From the NCBI RefSeq assembly GCF_047511655.1, contig NC_133401.1:10324001-10388000 (forward strand): 64,000 bases of DNA. The letters run 5' to 3'. A program made the translations under genes and the position numbers. Of this stretch, positions 34,336-43,920 are shown piece after piece. How positions within the stretch are numbered: position 1 is the first letter of the stretch; every line of letters starts with the position of its first letter. This DNA comes from Castor canadensis (Eukaryota; Chordata; Mammalia; Rodentia; Castoridae). The notes under the pieces are model-generated. The model worked only from the letters and a program-made list of their open reading frames with translations. It ran no database searches and was not told the DNA's origin.

Positions 34336-34420
34336 CAAGCAGCTGCCAGATCCTATCTCAGAAACAAAATAAAAACAAAAGCACGAGGCCCCGAGTTCAA
34401 TCCCCAGTACTGCAACAAAA
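34336..34420 (+). repeat. Partial SINE inside arm 1
   Basis: Ends GAGTTCAATCCCCAGTACTG; the 5' half is missing at the cassette breakpoint. Full version at 42662-42825 (minus). Confidence 0.8.
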
Positions 34421-34624
34421 ATAAATAACAATGAAAACAAAGTAAGACTACGAAACTGAGACATGAGCATGTGTACCTTCCGAAGAATTATTCTTCTGAA
34501 ATTTAAAATACGACAACGGCCCTTGTCACTTTCTTGGGACCAGGAGCAACTTGTGCCCGACAGACTTTTAGCCTGAGGAGCCCCACTCAACCGCCCTGGA
34601 TTATAGACGGGCGCGGGCGCGCGC

Positions 34625-34800
34625 GCGCACTGAGACGCTTTTACGTGTGCGCGCTGTCACAGAGACGCTTTTACGAGCGCGCGCTGTCACAGAGACGCTT
34701 ACGTGCGCGCGCTCTCACAGAGACGCTTTTACGTGGTTTTACGTGCGCGCTCTCTCACAGACGCTTACGTGTGCGCGCGCGTCCATAGAGACGCTATTTT
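34625..34800 (+). repeat. 30-bp CpG-rich minisatellite, arm 1
   Basis: Six units of about 30 bp begin with (A)GAGACGC at about 34632, 34662, 34692, 34720, 34758 and 34788. The unit carries TTACGTGCGCGC and CTCTCACAGAGACGC cores, so each has several CpGs and an ACGTG or close variant. Arm 2 has about five units and the third copy about three. Confidence 0.85.
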
Positions 34801-35110
34801 CCCACGCGCGCTCTCTCGGGGCCGCTTTTGTGCACGTTCACGATTCGTGACGCTCGCGCGCACAGCGCCGTTGGAGACCTTTGGCAGCGAAGCGGGGCCG
34901 CGTCTCCCCGCAGGCGGCCGTGTATGGCGGGAGCCGCCCAGGCGGAGCTCCGGGAAGGCGGAGGAGGCCCCGAGAGCCCCAGCGCGAACCCGAAGGCTTC
35001 AGGCCTGAGTTTGGGCAAGAGGTGCTCGACGCCAGGACAGCGGTGAGAGGGTTGGAGGAACCCACGGATGTGCTGAGGCCCACGGCATCGGGATCGCATG
35101 GGAGCCGTCG
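34800..35110 (+). promoter_or_regulatory. CpG island-like segment, arm 1
   Basis: Dense CpG sequence with GGGGCCGC, GCGCGCAC and GAGCTCCGGG motifs lies after the minisatellite. It could be a promoter and first exon. A short frame starts at 34924 (MAGAAQAELREGG) and reaches a stop near 35044, and CGGTGAGAG at about 35040 resembles a splice donor. I do not recognise the gene. Confidence 0.5.
34924..35046 (+). other. Short ORF kept in both cassette arms
   Basis: A 40-codon frame, MAGAAQAELREGGGG through LGKRCSTPGQR, is nearly identical in arm 2 (RCPTPGQR), where it continues further because of a small insertion. The start has T at -3 and G at +4, a weak context. Conservation may only reflect recent duplication. 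Confidence 0.3.
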
Positions 35111-35138
35111 CAGATCTCAGTGTCCGCAGCGATCCGCC

Positions 35139-35232
35139 TGGAGGAGAGAGAGAGAGAGAGAGGAAGAGAGAGGGAGTGGGAGGGGGTAGGGTTAGGGGGA
35201 GGGAGGGGGAGAGAAAGAGAAAGAGACCGCAC
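35139..35232 (+). repeat. GA microsatellite, arm 1
   Basis: (GA)n with interruptions; counterpart (CT)n in arm 2 at 41878-41978. Confidence 0.9.
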
Positions 35233-35239
35233 CCTAAAA

Positions 35240-35924
35240 AAAGCCTTATTGTGACAAAAGAGAGGAAAAAGGGGATCCAGTAGTCCAAGTGGATTTGGAT
35301 TTCCTAATTACTCTGTCCCCTGGTTTTCTGTGTCCCTTTTTCCCATCAAAGTCATAGTTGGGCCCCGTGATATCCTTGTTCTCTGTCTGATTAGTGCCTC
35401 TAGTCTGTACTAAGTAGGGTGAACTTTCCAATAGAGCAGGGCCAGAAGTCGGGTGCCCTCTGCCATGGGACCAAAATAGACCTAGAAAGCACAACTAAAG
35501 ATGGCTGTCCCCGTCTATACAGGCAGGTTATGAATTGGGATCTGCTGGTCCACGCTGAGGTGCAGTTCTGGGAGGGCTCTGGGTGAGGCCTGCACCCCAG
35601 CAAGAGCAGGTAGACTCATGAGAGGGAAACTGAGGCAGGGTCGGACTAACATCCCTCTGTCATACAAGAAAGGAGAGTGGAAGTCTCACCCCAGCAAGTC
35701 TGATATCTGAATCTTAAAATCAGCACTCGCACTGAGTGATGAAATCATTACATTTACTGAGTGACTGAGTCTCCATTTTGATATTCATTAGACAGTACTA
35801 TATTTGCAAAGAGTTGGGAAAACAGAACGGAGCTATAGGCCATTATTCCAGACTTACCCTTTTAAGATCCTGGAAGAGAACCCAGAAATGATAAGGTGGT
35901 CTCAAATGTGCAGTCTCATGACAG
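35240..35924. other. Host sequence between arm 1 and the LTR-like repeat
   Basis: No supported exon or repeat. Moderate GC, no open frame with a known domain. Confidence 0.35.
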
Positions 35925-37005
35925 CGAAGAATGAAAGTCACAGACAACAGGGTGAGCAAAAGAGCACAGTTTCACTTAAGCAGAAAGGAAGAGCTCTTTT
36001 CGTCCTGACTGCCTGAAGATCACCTGCTCTTGAATGACACAGTAGCTATCCGTACCAGGAAGTTGGAGTCCAACCGACTGTTCCAGAGGAAACAAATGGT
36101 CATCGATGTCCTTCATCCTGGGAAGGCGACAGTACCTAAGACAAATTCATGAAAAACTAGCTAAAATGTACAAGACTACACCAGATGTCATTTTTGTATT
36201 TGCAGTCAGAACCCATTTTGGTGGTGGAAAGACAACTGGTTTGGGCATGACTTATGATTCCTTGGATTATGCAAAGAAAAATGAGCCCAAACACAGACTT
36301 TCGAGACATGGCCTGTATGAGAAGAGAAAGACCTCAAGGAAACAATGAAAGGAACGTAAAAATAGGATGGAGAAAGTCAGGGGGACAGGAAAGGCAAATG
36401 CTGGTGCTGGCAAAAACCTGAAGGAATATGGATTGGATGATTGTGCGGGTTTTCCACTGTGCAGGTTTTCCATGAGGATTAATAAACTGTAAACACCTGA
36501 ATGCTTATGGGCTTTTCATGAGGATTAATAAACTCAACACTTGCATTCAAAAAAAAGGAAGAGCAGAATTTTATTTGAGCAGAGAGGAAAAGAGTAGAGA
36601 AGATCCTGCATGGGAAAGGTCTCACCAAGACAGCCACCTGAGGCTCCTTTGTTTGGGAGTTTTGTAGAGATTCTTACTTTCTGGTTGAAGTAAAGCTATT
36701 GACCCATTCATAGGCTGTATAGGTCTGTGCCAGCCCACAGGCATCCCAGGGGCATCTTCTCCCAATTAGCTCGAGGTCTGGCACACCTACCTAGCATCCC
36801 ATCAGGGCATGCTTCAAGCACTGTTCACATGTATCAGCAGTTTCAAGGCTTAATAGAGCAGTTTCAAGACTCCCCACTCTCCATACCTGTTTATCTCCTC
36901 TCTGTGGCCTCAGTAAATTTCCATCAAGTTCCCCCTGTCCCTGCTCTGCTTGACCAGTCTCTAGCTCTTAGCTTTCCGTCTCACTGTCAGGTTTCTGATC
37001 ACACC
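35925..37005 (-). repeat. LTR-like dispersed repeat, copy 1 (diverged)
   Basis: Resembles 44165-44700 and 57303-57733. Shared blocks are GAAAGTCACA...GTGAGCAAAAG, a TTTATYTGAGCAGAG motif, GAGGCTCCTTTG and CAGCAGTTTCAAGGCTT. It is split by the RPS24 pseudogene at 35994-36553. Orientation is inferred from AATAAA- and TATA-like motifs on the minus strand in the better copies. Confidence 0.5.
35994..36553 (+). pseudogene. RPS24: Processed pseudogene of ribosomal protein S24
   Basis: An intronless copy of RPS24 mRNA, encoding a protein of the small ribosomal subunit. It begins with a 5'-TOP-like CTCTTTTCGTCC and includes segments [42 protein letters not shown] and [12 protein letters not shown]. 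The start codon is TTG at 36030, one base is lost near 36142 (frameshift), and CGA has become TGA after RKQ near 36346. Two AATAAA signals (36481-36486 and 36527-36532) lie in a duplicated 3'UTR segment, then a short A run. AAAGGAAGAGC flanks both ends (35984-35994 and 36554-36564), an 11-bp TSD typical of L1-mediated insertion. This TSD lies inside the LTR-like repeat. Confidence 0.95.
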
Positions 37006-37335
37006 AGCCGGCAACGGCTAGGATCTACTGAAGGGTTTTGGCTCCATTCCTCAGGATGAGGAAGTGAACCATGCCTCATGTAGCCTCTGTTACTTTCCCA
37101 CAGAACCTTGAGAGCCTCCAAGCCTGTTTTTTTTTTCTTACAGAGACCTTGGAACTTGAACATTTTGTGAGTCCTCACTGTGCCCTGTCTGCTCCCTCCA
37201 CTTTCTAACCTGTTTGACAAGCCTGAGGTCAACCACTGGGCAGTATTTTCCTCTTCTGGGGGCTAATGATATAACTGACTTCCTCAATGCATTTAAATTT
37301 TTTCAGAGCATAAAAAAATTAATGGAACTTTAAAA
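37006..37335. other. Host sequence, nothing recognised
   Basis: A short T run at 37129-37138; otherwise no assignable feature. Confidence 0.35.
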
Positions 37336-37339
37336 TTCT

Positions 37340-37422
37340 TTGGTGATACTGGAATGTGAACTCAGGGCTTTATAGTTGCTAGACGGGCACTCTACCATAC
37401 CAGCCATGCCTCTAGCCCTGGA
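37340..37422 (-). repeat. tRNA/ID-like SINE
   Basis: GATACTGGAATGTGAACTCAG through CACTCTACCATACCAGCCAT, reverse orientation. Confidence 0.72.
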
Positions 37423-37454
37423 ACTTTTAAATTCTTTGTATGTAATGAGTTTAT

Positions 37455-37615
37455 TTTATTTGGCTATACTGGGATTTGAACTCAGAGCGTCATGCTTTCG
37501 AGGCAGAGGCTCTACCACTTCAGTCACTCCAGGGCTGGCTTTTAACTGCAATCCTCCTGGATCGTTGTCTCCTGAGTTGCTAGGATTACAGGCATGAGCT
37601 ACAAGAACCCGGCTA
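37455..37615 (-). repeat. Composite SINE
   Basis: ACTGGGATTTGAACTCAGAG, GCTCTACCACTTCAGTCACT, then GTTGCTAGGATTACAGGCAT from the B1-like part. Confidence 0.85.
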
Positions 37616-37639
37616 GCAACAATTTTTTTAAAAAGTTGA

Positions 37640-38030
37640 CAAAACCCACACAATAGAAGTCCATAGCAATCTCACTGGTGAATATCGATGCCAAAACCCT
37701 AAAGTCAATATTGGTAAACAGCACCAACAGCACAGGAAAGGGCGGTCCTGACCAGGTCAGTTCATTTCCTACACCAGGCAATATTAGGGAATTCTGTGAG
37801 CTCCTCATGGTAATGAGTCTGACAAAAATCACATAACTATCTACTTGGTGAAAAGGCCTCTGATGCAATCCAACCATCAGTCCTGATAGAATTATTTTTA
37901 AAACACTGAAAAAATAAATGGAAAATTCCTTTGCATGGTAAAATACACCGAAGTCAGCAGGAAAGCTAGCATCATATAGATGGGGAAAATGCTGAAGGGT
38001 TCTAAGACAGATGCACGTGACTGTCATAAT
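37640..38030 (+). repeat. Old L1 ORF2 fragment
   Basis: ATCTCACTGGTGAATATCGA followed by TGCCAAAACCCTAAAG matches the ISLxNIDAK region of L1 ORF2. The following GATGCAATCCAACCATCA matches the downstream reverse transcriptase region. Strongly diverged. Confidence 0.7.
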
Positions 38031-38113
38031 TTAGTGCAAAACAGTTACTATTATCCAAAGCAATCCTTCCAAAGACTTAGTCAAAGACATAATCTAATTT
38101 AAAGTCCACCAAA

Positions 38114-38330
38114 AAGCTGGGTGAGGTGGTTCAAGCTTGTAATCCTACCTCCTTGGGAAGCAGAACCTCTGTCGAAGCTCAAAACTAGTCCAGGGTGAAA
38201 GGTGGGAGAGACCCCATCTCAACCAGTAGGAGTAGGATTGCCATGCATCTGTCACTCCAACTACTCAGGAAGTGTAAACAGGAGGATCTTGGTCCAGACC
38301 AGTCATCAAAAAAAAAAAAAAAAAAAAAGA
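38114..38330 (+). repeat. B1-like SINE pair with A tail
   Basis: GTGAGGTGGTTCAAGCTTGT starts the first part; GATTGCCATGCATCTGTCAC and ACTACTCAGGAAGTG mark a second; a run of A ends it at 38308-38328. Confidence 0.7.
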
Positions 38331-38502
38331 AACTTGTCAATTTTAACATTGCTGTTACATCCAGGATAAACTTATGTGACAGTCTCATAAAAATAAAATA
38401 ATACACTAAAAGAAAACATAGCATTAATTATTTTATAATCTTGGAATTGGGACCTTTCTTAGGTCTGATGTCTTAGTGTCCAGAAGCCAAAAAAGATAAA
38501 AA

Positions 38503-38560
38503 TAGGTCTGGGGACATGGCTTAAGTGGTAGAATACTTGCCTACCACCAAAAAATAAACA
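38503..38560 (+). repeat. tRNA/ID-like SINE fragment
   Basis: GGGGACATGGCTTAAGTGGT then AGAATACTTGCCTACCACC. Confidence 0.6.
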
Positions 38561-38905
38561 ACTTCTGCAAAAACCTTTTAGGATAGTCAAAGACAAAGAA
38601 CATCTGGAAATCAGTAAGGAAAAAGACAATTCATTAGGAAAAATGAAAAAGGTTGTCAATAGACGGTGAAGGAAATGTAACTTTGTGCAAAGAGAGTCCC
38701 AGCCTCCACCTTCAGGTTCTCAGAGATAATCTCTAAGCCCTGGTGCCTGACAGATGTGACTTTGTTTCTTTGGGAGCCTAAGGAATAGCCAGATAATAAC
38801 CATGTAATTCACGGTGAGGACCCTGGGCAAGTCACATAGTCACAAGGTTGGGAACTGAGTCACATCAGCAGTGGGATGCAGGAAGGGGACTTTGGGTTAG
38901 GAATT
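38561..38905. other. Host sequence, nothing recognised
   Basis: No gene or clear repeat. Confidence 0.35.
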
Positions 38906-38907
38906 TT

Positions 38908-39022
38908 TTTTAAGACAAGTTCTCACTAGGTAGTGAATGCTGGTTTTGAGCTCATAATTCTTCTGCCTTCTCCTCCTCCCACGGGAAGGGATTACAGGTG
39001 TATGCCACCATGTCCAGATCAA
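38908..39022 (-). repeat. B1-like SINE
   Basis: GACAAGTTCTCACTAGGTAG through GGATTACAGGTGTATGCCAC. Confidence 0.82.
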
Positions 39023-39537
39023 AGCACGGGGTTTTAATCTGCGGAGGGGTTAAAGACAGCCTGTTTGTGAAGGTGATCATTGACCGTTCCTGGAAGCAAT
39101 GTCCTGTGTGTGTTATCACCCACCAAAGCTGGGGAAAGTTACACTGCCTTGAGATGAGGTGAGAATAGCTAAGCTTCACATTTGGAAGCCTCCCTGTGAC
39201 GTTCTTACCTGGGTGGCTTTCAGTCTGTAGCCTTTTCATGTAATAAACTGCAGCTGTGAATCTAACAGCTTTCAGTGAGTCCTAAGAGTCCTCCTAGTGA
39301 ACTGTTGAACCTGAGTGGTCTTGGGTCCCTTGAACTTGTAGTTAGTGTGAAAAGGAGGGCAATTTTGTATAGACTTTCCCAATGGCTATTAGATATATCA
39401 AAGGATGTCTGGCTGAGATTGAACTGAGGTATTTGTACCTGTCAGATTGGCCCCATGCTAGAAATTTGAGACTACAGTGTACTGGCTAAGCTGTGAGGTC
39501 ATAGGCACACATATCTTTGATCCATGTGAATTCACTT

Positions 39538-39620
39538 TTTTTGGTGGTGCTGTGGGTTGAACTCAGGGCCTTGTGCTTGCTAGGCAGGTGCCCTACCACC
39601 TCAGTCGCACCTCCAACTCC
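39538..39620 (-). repeat. tRNA/ID-like SINE
   Basis: GGTTGAACTCAGGGCCTTGT, GCTTGCTAGGCAGGTGCCCT. Confidence 0.85.
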
Positions 39621-39639
39621 TCATCCTGTGGATTTTTTC

Positions 39640-39826
39640 TTTTGTAGTACTGGGGTTTGAACTCAGGGCCTACACCTGAAGCCACTCCACCAGCCCTTTT
39701 TTGTGATGAGTATTTTCAAGATAGGGTCTCATGAACTATTTGCCTGAGCTGGCTTTGAACCACGATCCTCCTGATCTCTGCCTCCTGAGTAGCTAGGATT
39801 ACAGGCGTGAGCCAATGCCCAGACTG
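39640..39826 (-). repeat. Composite SINE
   Basis: GTACTGGGGTTTGAACTCAG through GTAGCTAGGATTACAGGCGT; well preserved. A short TGGATTATTTTTCTT-type triplet repeat follows to about 39890. Confidence 0.9.
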
Positions 39827-40169
39827 GATTTTTTTCTTTTCTGGACTGGATTATTTTTCTTCTCTGAACTGGATTATTTTTTTCTTTTCCTTGCCCTGCA
39901 CTAGGATAGGATGGGCCAGCTCAGCAGCTTCTGAGGCTAATACATTCCTATTACCACAATTACCGCAGCAAACCTGGTTCCTTTAGCTTCCCCACAACAT
40001 CCTGTGAATCTTCTTGCACACATTAGCAGTTCAGTCACTGCACTACCTTTTGCAACAGGAAAGAAAAGGAAAACCCAAATTCCCATTAATCAGTAACCGG
40101 TTATATTATGGTATTCCCATTGATTGGAATAGCAGTTTCATAAAAGATAACTGGGAAGTGTTCTCTGTA

Positions 40170-40290
40170 CAGATTTTATTTGATTTTTTGAGACAGTCTC
40201 ACTAGGTAGCCCAGGCTTGCCTGAAACTCACCATCATCGTGCCTCGGCCTCTATTGTGATTACAGGTGTGCATCTCTGTGTCTGGTTCTA
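40170..40290 (-). repeat. B1-like SINE
   Basis: TTGAGACAGTCTCACTAGGT then AGCCCAGGCTTGCC, ending near GATTACAGGTGTGCATCTC. Confidence 0.85.
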
Positions 40291-40340
40291 TGTACAGATT
40301 TAGACAGGTCTCTAAGTTATCATTAAAAACAAAACAAAAC

Positions 40341-40445
40341 ATGAGGCTGAGCATGGTAGTTGAGGCCGAGCATGGTAGTTCAGGCCTGTAATTCCAGCCC
40401 TCTGGGGGACCCAGTCTGAAAAACAAATGAAACAGTAAGAAAACA
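40341..40445 (+). repeat. B1-like SINE fragment
   Basis: The head GAGGCYGAGCATGGTAGTT is present twice in tandem, then CAGGCCTGTAATTCCAGCCC. Confidence 0.7.
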
Positions 40446-40562
40446 AAATCAAAAGAAAACCCCCAAGGCATGGGAAAGTGTGTATCTTTTGTGTACACTG
40501 AGGAAGTAGTTTCTATTTATATTTCCTTTGACTGTATGAAGACATTTTGGGAAAAACAAAAC

Positions 40563-41105
40563 CCTAACAGCAGGGCGCTGGTGGCTAGGGCTCTGACCCT
40601 AACTACTCAAGAGGTGGAAATGTGGAGCGTGGAAGTTGAAGCTCAGTCCAGCAGGAAGTTCACAAGACCCCACCTCAGCCAATAGCTGTCAGCAGTGTCA
40701 CTGACTGTCACCCACCTGTTCCCAAGACTCCGCCTCAGCCAATAGCTGTCAGCAGTGTCACTGACTGTCACCCACCTGTTCCCAAGACTCCGCCTCAGCC
40801 AATAGCTGGGCACAGTGCCACTGACTGTCATCCACCGACCGGTTCAGGAGGCTGATATCGGGCAATCACAGTTCCAGGCCAGCACTGGTAAAAAGACCTA
40901 AAATTGGTGAGGACAACACACCCCCCCCATCTCAACAGAAAAAGCTGTTCTGGTGGTACACGCCTGTCATCCCAGATTCTGTGGAGACATAAATAGGATA
41001 GCCGTCCAGACTGGGACAAAAAGTGACACCCTATCCCCATAATAACCAGAGTAAAGGGTTGGAGGCATTCAAACTGAGTTCAAATCCCAGTACCGCCCAA
41101 AACAA
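40563..41105 (+). repeat. Composite SINE region with internal tandem repeat
   Basis: A SINE left part starts near GCGCTGGTGGCTAGGGCTCT and reaches AAGACCCCACCTCAGCCAAT. After the 60-bp repeats, another SINE with GGTACACGCCTGTCATCCCA ends in TTCAAATCCCAGTACCGCC at about 41095. Confidence 0.7.
40681..40835 (+). repeat. 60-bp minisatellite, 2.6 copies
   Basis: 40681-40740 and 40741-40800 are identical over all 60 bases, and a third, partial and diverged unit runs to about 40835. The unit starts AATAGCTGTCAGCAGTGTCA and seems to derive from the SINE linker. Confidence 0.95.
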
Positions 41106-41545
41106 AAAATAAACTAACAACTGTGATTATTTGTGGAGTTGTAGGTGGACCTGGGTGGGTGGGTAACAGGCAAGGAGAAATTTCACTGAATTTTTATACT
41201 TTTTTTTGGAGTCTTTTCCTTGATTATTACCTAAGCAAAAAATAAAAAAAATTCACAGTCAAACCAAAAAATATAGGTCCCCCTACATTTCAGAAACAGT
41301 TCCCATAAAACATATTTTTCTACGTGAATTTAATGCCATTTCAAATACCTCGGTAAACAAAATTAATCTTCCACTAAGCAATTAGCCTTTGTTGACTACG
41401 ACAAGGACAGAACAAAATCTGAAAGTTCAAAAGTTCATTAATAGTCTTCCAGTGCTAACATTAGAGACCATACCTAAAAATAAAAACATTTTAAAAATGG
41501 GGACAAAGCACAAGTGGCCTCAGCGCACAGCACACACTCACACAG
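41106..41545. other. Host sequence, nothing recognised
   Basis: A/T-rich with no assignable gene or repeat. Confidence 0.35.
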
Positions 41546-41547
41546 TG

Positions 41548-41630
41548 ACACGTGCAGCACTGGGAATCGAACCCACGTCCTTACACACTCTGGCCAAGCC
41601 CTTTACCACTGAGCTATAGCTAGCCCCGTC
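41548..41630 (-). repeat. tRNA/ID-like SINE
   Basis: GCAGCACTGGGAATCGAACC and CCTTTACCACTGAGCTATAG, close to a reverse ID element. Confidence 0.8.
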
Positions 41631-41877
41631 TTACCGCCCTCATCGTCTTCGTGATATTCACGTTGCTCCCACTTTATTCTCGCAGAGATAACTCTGCAGT
41701 GAGTTAAACAGGATTCAAAATCCCTTAGCTTCACTCTTCGTTTCCGGACAATAATTTTATATATATATATTTCCAACTGTGCTCTCTTCTGCCTCGATTT
41801 CGATAATTTTCCAAAATAAAAACGTTGGCTGGGCAAAGGACTATGTCTTTTTTTTTTTTTAATTTTTTGCGGTACTC

Positions 41878-41978
41878 TCTTCCTCCCCCTCTCTCTCCCT
41901 CTCTCTTCCTCTCTCTGTCTCTCTCTCTCTCTGTCTCTCTCCCTCTCTCTTCCTCTCTCTCTCTCTCTCTCTCCTCCA
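41878..41978. repeat. CT microsatellite, arm 2
   Basis: Interrupted (CT)n, the counterpart of 35139-35232 and slightly longer. Confidence 0.9.
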
Positions 41979-41989
41979 GGCGGATCGCC

Positions 41990-42300
41990 GCGGACACTGA
42001 GATCTGCGACGGCTCCCATGCGATCCCGATGCCGTGGGCCTCAGCACATCCGTGGGTTCCTCCAACCCTCTCGAACCGCTGTCCTGGCGTCGGGCACCTC
42101 TTGCCCAAACTCAGGCCTGAAGCCTTCGGGTTCGCGCTGGGGCTCTCGGGGCCTCCTCCGCCTTCCCGGAGCTCCGCCTGGGCGGCTCCCGCCATACACG
42201 GCCGCCTGCGGGGAGACGCGGCCCCGCTTCGCTGCCAAAGGTCTCCAACGGCGCTGTGCGCGCGAGCGTCACGAATCGTGAACGTGCACAAAAGCGGCCC
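41990..42300 (-). promoter_or_regulatory. CpG island-like segment, arm 2
   Basis: Same CpG-rich segment as in arm 1, oriented toward lower coordinates. The MAGAAQAELREGG frame starts near 42187 on the minus strand. The donor-like site of arm 1 is altered here by two inserted bases near 42074. Confidence 0.5.
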
Positions 42301-42314
42301 TGCGAGAGCGCGCG

Positions 42315-42470
42315 CGGGAAAATAGCGTCTCTATGGACGCGCGCGCACGTAAGCGTCTGTGAGAGAGCGCGCACATAAAACCACGTAAAAGCGTCTCTGT
42401 GAGAGAGCGCGCACGTAAAAGCGGTTCTGTGAGAGCGCGCGCACGTAAAAGCGTCTCTGTGCGCGCCCTC
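42315..42470 (-). repeat. 30-bp CpG-rich minisatellite, arm 2
   Basis: GCGTCT(CT) unit starts fall near 42325, 42353, 42391, 42421 (variant GCGGTT) and 42451, giving about five units against six in arm 1. Confidence 0.85.
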
Positions 42471-42661
42471 GCCCGTCTATAATCCAGGGCGGTTGAGTGG
42501 AGCTCGTCCAGGTAAAAGTACGTCGGGCACAAGTTGCTCCTGGTCCCAAGAAAGTGACAAGGGCCGTTGTCGTATTTTAAATTTCAGTAGAATAATTCTT
42601 CGGAAGGTACACATGCTCATGTCTCAGTTTAGCAGTCTTACTTTGTTTTCATTGTTATTTA

Positions 42662-42825
42662 TTTTTGTTGCAGTACTGGGGATTGAACTCAGGGCCTCGT
42701 GCTTTTGTTTTTATTTTGTTTTTGATATAGGATCTGTCAGCTGCTTGCCCTGGCTGGCCTTGAACTCGAGATCCTCCCGAGTACCTAGAATTATAGGCGT
42801 GCACCAACACGCCTGGAAATGTTTT
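42662..42825 (-). repeat. Composite SINE crossing the arm 2 boundary
   Basis: GTACTGGGGATTGAACTCAG through ATTATAGGCGTGCACC. The cassette homology ends inside it at about 42760. Confidence 0.88.
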
Positions 42826-42976
42826 AAAACGTAAGGGAAGGTAGAAATTTTCTTTGTCCTCTCTTCTGTGTGCAGAAAGTTAATTCTCACGCAAGTGTGC
42901 ACACTTCTCCAGACTCATTATCGTTATTACTGACTTAGGTATGTCTGTAGTTATATTCACTTGCCAAAACAGAGGT

Positions 42977-43040
42977 GTCTCTGTCTCTCTCTCTCTCTCT
43001 CTCCTCTCTCCTCTCTCCCTTCCCCTCTCTCTTTCTTTCT
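42977..43040. repeat. CT-rich microsatellite
   Basis: Mostly CT dinucleotides with CCT interruptions. Confidence 0.85.
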
Positions 43041-43044
43041 GTCT

Positions 43045-43160
43045 CCCGAGTCTCAGATCGGATCTCAGACTTCTTTGTCCAGAAGGCTATGACCACCGTC
43101 CTCCTATCTCTCCCTCCCCAATAGCTGGGATTACCGGTGTGAACTACCACACCCAGCTTA
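43045..43160 (-). repeat. B1-like SINE
   Basis: Ends AATAGCTGGGATTACCGGTG then TGAACTACCACACCC. Confidence 0.75.
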
Positions 43161-43685
43161 AAAGTTCCTCATCTCTTGAGAACTCCAAATTTAAATTTTT
43201 AAAATAGTTTTTTGTTGCTAATTATTATGCAGCTACCACTTGTCATAAGGAATTAAAAAGTAAAGCGCACTTAGAACTAGTAATAAAAGGTCACAGGTGT
43301 TGAGAATCTGCTGATCACAATCAATTCTTGTACTCTGGGATGCTCTTCACACGCATGGTTGGTGCATGTTCAGCCAAGGCTGCAGCCATTCCCCCTTCAC
43401 TAGCATCATCTTGATGGTCTCTTAACAATTATCCATTCTCCTTGAGGAGCTCAACTGTCACTGTTTCCCCCAAATCAGGCCCCACGCTGAGAAAAGAAGT
43501 TTTGGAATCCGCCAGCCTTCTTTTGCACCCAGATTGTCTGGAACACCCCAGTGCACTTCAAGGCTCTGCCACACTGAGCTGTAATTTAAGGCATAACAGC
43601 CAGGCTTGCTCAGGCAAGAGGACATCCTTCTCTTTTCCCCATATTGGAGGAGGAGCTGCAAAACACAGAAACTCATCGTCACTTT
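43161..43685. other. Host sequence, nothing recognised
   Basis: No exon or repeat that I can support. Confidence 0.35.
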
Positions 43686-43689
43686 TGGG

Positions 43690-43920
43690 CTTTTCTTTTT
43701 GCAGCACTGATGCTTGAAATCAGAGTCTACACCTTGAGCCACTCCACCAGCCTTTTTTGTGTTGGGTTTTTTTGAACTATTTGCCATGGCTGTCTTGGAA
43801 CCTCGATCCTCCTGATGTCTGCCTCCTGAGTAGCTGGGATTACAGGAGTGAGCCATCGGTGCCTGGCCTGTCTGAGCATTCTGAGTGCTAGGATTACAGT
43901 CATCACCACCATGGCCAGAT
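43690..43920 (-). repeat. Composite SINE with a second B1 end
   Basis: CCTTGAGCCACTCCACCAGC, then GTAGCTGGGATTACAGGAGT, then a further TGCTAGGATTACAGTCATCA. Confidence 0.85.

Larger units (their letters stand above)
34336..35238 (+). repeat. Inverted CpG cassette, arm 1
   Basis: Reverse complement of 41869-42760 at high identity. It contains a partial SINE (34336-34420), a shared block with GGGACCAGGAGCAACTTGTG, a CpG-rich minisatellite, a CpG island-like segment and a GA repeat. Arm 1 interrupts L1-C and begins in the middle of a SINE that is complete in arm 2, so arm 2 is probably the source. Confidence 0.92.
41869..42760 (-). repeat. Inverted CpG cassette, arm 2
   Basis: Reverse complement of arm 1 (34336-35238), with about 6.6 kb between the arms. 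The sequence continues through a complete SINE beyond the shared end, which suggests that arm 2 is the older location. On its other side the GA/CT repeat runs into an A/T-rich stretch. Confidence 0.92.

Noticed and set aside
35098-35283. Glu/Arg-rich frame in arm 1 and its Ser/Leu-rich counterparts
   Set aside because: It is a product of the GA microsatellite, not a plausible protein.
40643-40831. Minus-strand frame with a repeated peptide
   Set aside because: It only translates the 60-bp minisatellite; the unit length is a multiple of three, which keeps it open by chance.
41540-41630. Possible true tRNA gene
   Set aside because: The box A/B-like sequence belongs to an ID-type SINE: the cloverleaf is not maintained and many copies occur in the window.
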